From Chloroflexota bacterium (GTDB taxonomy: Bacteria > Chloroflexota > Chloroflexia > QHBQ01 > JADMIH01), in contig JADMIH010000208.1 of assembly GCA_015478675.1 (NCBI GenBank), forward strand, positions 1 to 6,432: a stretch of 6,432 bases of DNA. The letters run 5' to 3'. Made by a program: the position numbers and the translations under genes. Position 1 is the first letter of the stretch, and each line of letters starts with the position of its first letter. Shown here piece after piece: positions 5,649-6,432 of this stretch. Under the pieces are notes generated by a model. That model had not been told where the DNA came from. It saw nothing but the letters and a program-made list of their open reading frames with translations, and did no database searches.

Positions 5649-5717
5649 CGTAGTACGTATTACGTGGTAGAGCTAAAGAGCCTCTTATCTTCACCCCTCG
5701 CGCAATACGCACTACGT
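5648..5717. repeat. Inverted repeat in the rplQ-truA spacer (repeat 6)
   Basis: Arms at 5648-5666 and 5699-5717 are complementary at 16 of 19 positions; the three mismatches are transitions. Both arms show 7-nt units (ACGTAGT, ACGTATT, ACGTGGT; GCGCAAT, ACGCACT, ACGTAGT). The loop carries GAGCTAAAG (5670-5678) and a pyrimidine-rich stretch, as in the rpsD-rpoA element, and the right arm shares CGCAATACGCA (5701-5711). The left arm starts at the last base of the rplQ stop and the right arm ends 9 nt before the truA ATG. Confidence 0.8.
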
Positions 5718-5726
5718 AGTAGTCTA

Positions 5727-6432
5727 ATGCACCTTAAGTTAGTAATACAGTACGACGGCACGGACTTCTCCGGCTCTCAGCTTCAGGCTAAGGGGCAGGG
5801 AAGGACGGTGCAGGGCGAGCTTGAGAGCGCAGTTGCGTCCCTCACGGGCGTGGCAGTCAGGGTGGCGTTGGCCGGGCGCACAGATGCAGGGGTGCATGCC
5901 TGGGGCCAGGTAGCCAGCCTTGCCTTTCCTGAGAGGGAGAGGCTATCTACGCCACCGGCAGTGCAGAAGGCGCTGAACGGCGTCTTGCCGGGCGACCTCG
6001 TAGTAGCAGCGGCTGAGTGCGTTACCGAAGGGTTCCATGCTCGTTTTAGTGCGAGCAGGCGTGCGTACAGGTACCTTATCTGGAATGCTCCCACGCCCGC
6101 GCCTCTTCTGGCTCGTTATAGCCTGCATGTGTGCCAGCGTTTAGATGCTGATGCCATGTCAAGCGCCGCCACCCTGTTGGAAGGCACGCATGATCTTGGC
6201 GCTTTCGCGGGGCAGGGGCTGGGGATGCCTGGCAGTTCAGCTGATAAGCCGAGCACGGTTCGCACCGTCTACCTTGCGAGGCTGCAAACCTTGAAGCCGG
6301 AAGCTAACTTCTGGGCCTGGGGCACGCCTGTGGCGCATGGCGTTGCAGGCAACGGCGGCGAGTTGTTGGCCCTTGATCTGGTGGCGAATGCCTTTTTGCC
6401 GCAGATGATACGCACTATAGTGGGCACTCTGC
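5727..6432 (+). CDS. truA: tRNA pseudouridine synthase A (3' end cut off)
   Basis: Cytosolic enzyme that converts uridines at positions 38-40 of the tRNA anticodon stem to pseudouridine. The frame is open from ATG to the window edge, giving 235 visible residues of a usual 245-270. Motifs: YDGTDFSGSQLQ (9-20; the usual GWQ is GSQ), the catalytic loop GRTDAGVHA with Asp53 (E. coli Asp60), FHARFSASRRAYRYLIWNA, EGTHDLGAF (usually HDF), and FLPQMIRTIVGTL at the edge, matching the usual FLWNMVRxIVGTL. No ribosome site precedes the ATG, which lies 9 nt after a repeat hairpin, so translation may be weak. The start is supported by the usual distance to YDG. Lying after rplQ is typical. Confidence 0.94.
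   Translation, partial: MHLKLVIQYDGTDFSGSQLQAKGQGRTVQGELESAVASLTGVAVRVALAGRTDAGVHAWGQVASLAFPERERLSTPPAVQKALNGVLPGDLVVAAAECVTEGFHARFSASRRAYRYLIWNAPTPAPLLARYSLHVCQRLDADAMSSAATLLEGTHDLGAFAGQGLGMPGSSADKPSTVRTVYLARLQTLKPEANFWAWGTPVAHGVAGNGGELLALDLVANAFLPQMIRTIVGTL

Noticed and set aside
642..5717. Spacer repeats as a CRISPR array or IS remnants
   Set aside because: Units are degenerate heptamers without regular unique spacers, and no transposase fragment or target duplication was seen.

Overview
The window is the distal end of a bacterial ribosomal-protein supercluster (the spc/alpha operon region). All genes lie on the + strand in the order adk (start just cut off) - map - infA - rpmJ - rpsM - rpsK - rpsD - rpoA - rplQ - truA (3' end cut off). 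No mobile gene, CRISPR array, tRNA or rRNA was seen. The order adk-map-infA-rpmJ is that of Gram-positive and other Terrabacteria-type genomes, while rpsD between rpsK and rpoA is not the Bacillus arrangement. Together with the zinc-type S4, the zinc-type L36 and three TTG starts, this suggests a deep non-proteobacterial lineage such as Chloroflexota or Armatimonadota. That placement is inference; no single residue proves it.

Layout. Positions 1-640 hold adenylate kinase, and 747-1517 type I methionine aminopeptidase. A near-consensus sigma70-type promoter overlaps the end of map (1503-1531). It is followed by a strongly foldable leader and infA (1611-1841, TTG start). A compact block follows: rpmJ (1930-2043, too short for ordinary ORF cut-offs), rpsM (2073-2444, TTG) and rpsK (2459-2872). 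A 225-nt spacer with several hairpins precedes rpsD (3098-3724). rpoA (TTG at 3836, to 5191) encodes an alpha subunit enlarged to about 451 residues by an acidic insertion and a long acidic C-terminal tail. rplQ (5292-5648) and truA (5727 to the right edge) close the window.

The genes work together in making the gene-expression machinery: IF-1, L36, S13, S11, S4 and L17 build and start the ribosome, RpoA nucleates RNA polymerase, Map trims N-terminal methionine, TruA modifies tRNA and Adk balances adenylate pools.

The most unusual signal is in the spacers. Six of the nine junctions carry imperfect inverted repeats made of degenerate units repeating every 7 nt (TTACGCA-like, RC TGCGTAA-like). 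Mismatches between their arms are, in every case I aligned by hand, transitions. Two pairs of these elements share further sequence: a common GAGCTAAAG loop word in one pair, and a common TACGGGGCGGG tail in the other. They therefore look like copies of a dispersed non-coding repeat family. Other points of interest are the replacement of a conserved active-site His by Trp in Map, a missing zinc ligand in the Adk lid, the long acidic RpoA tail, and structured leaders before infA and rpsD.
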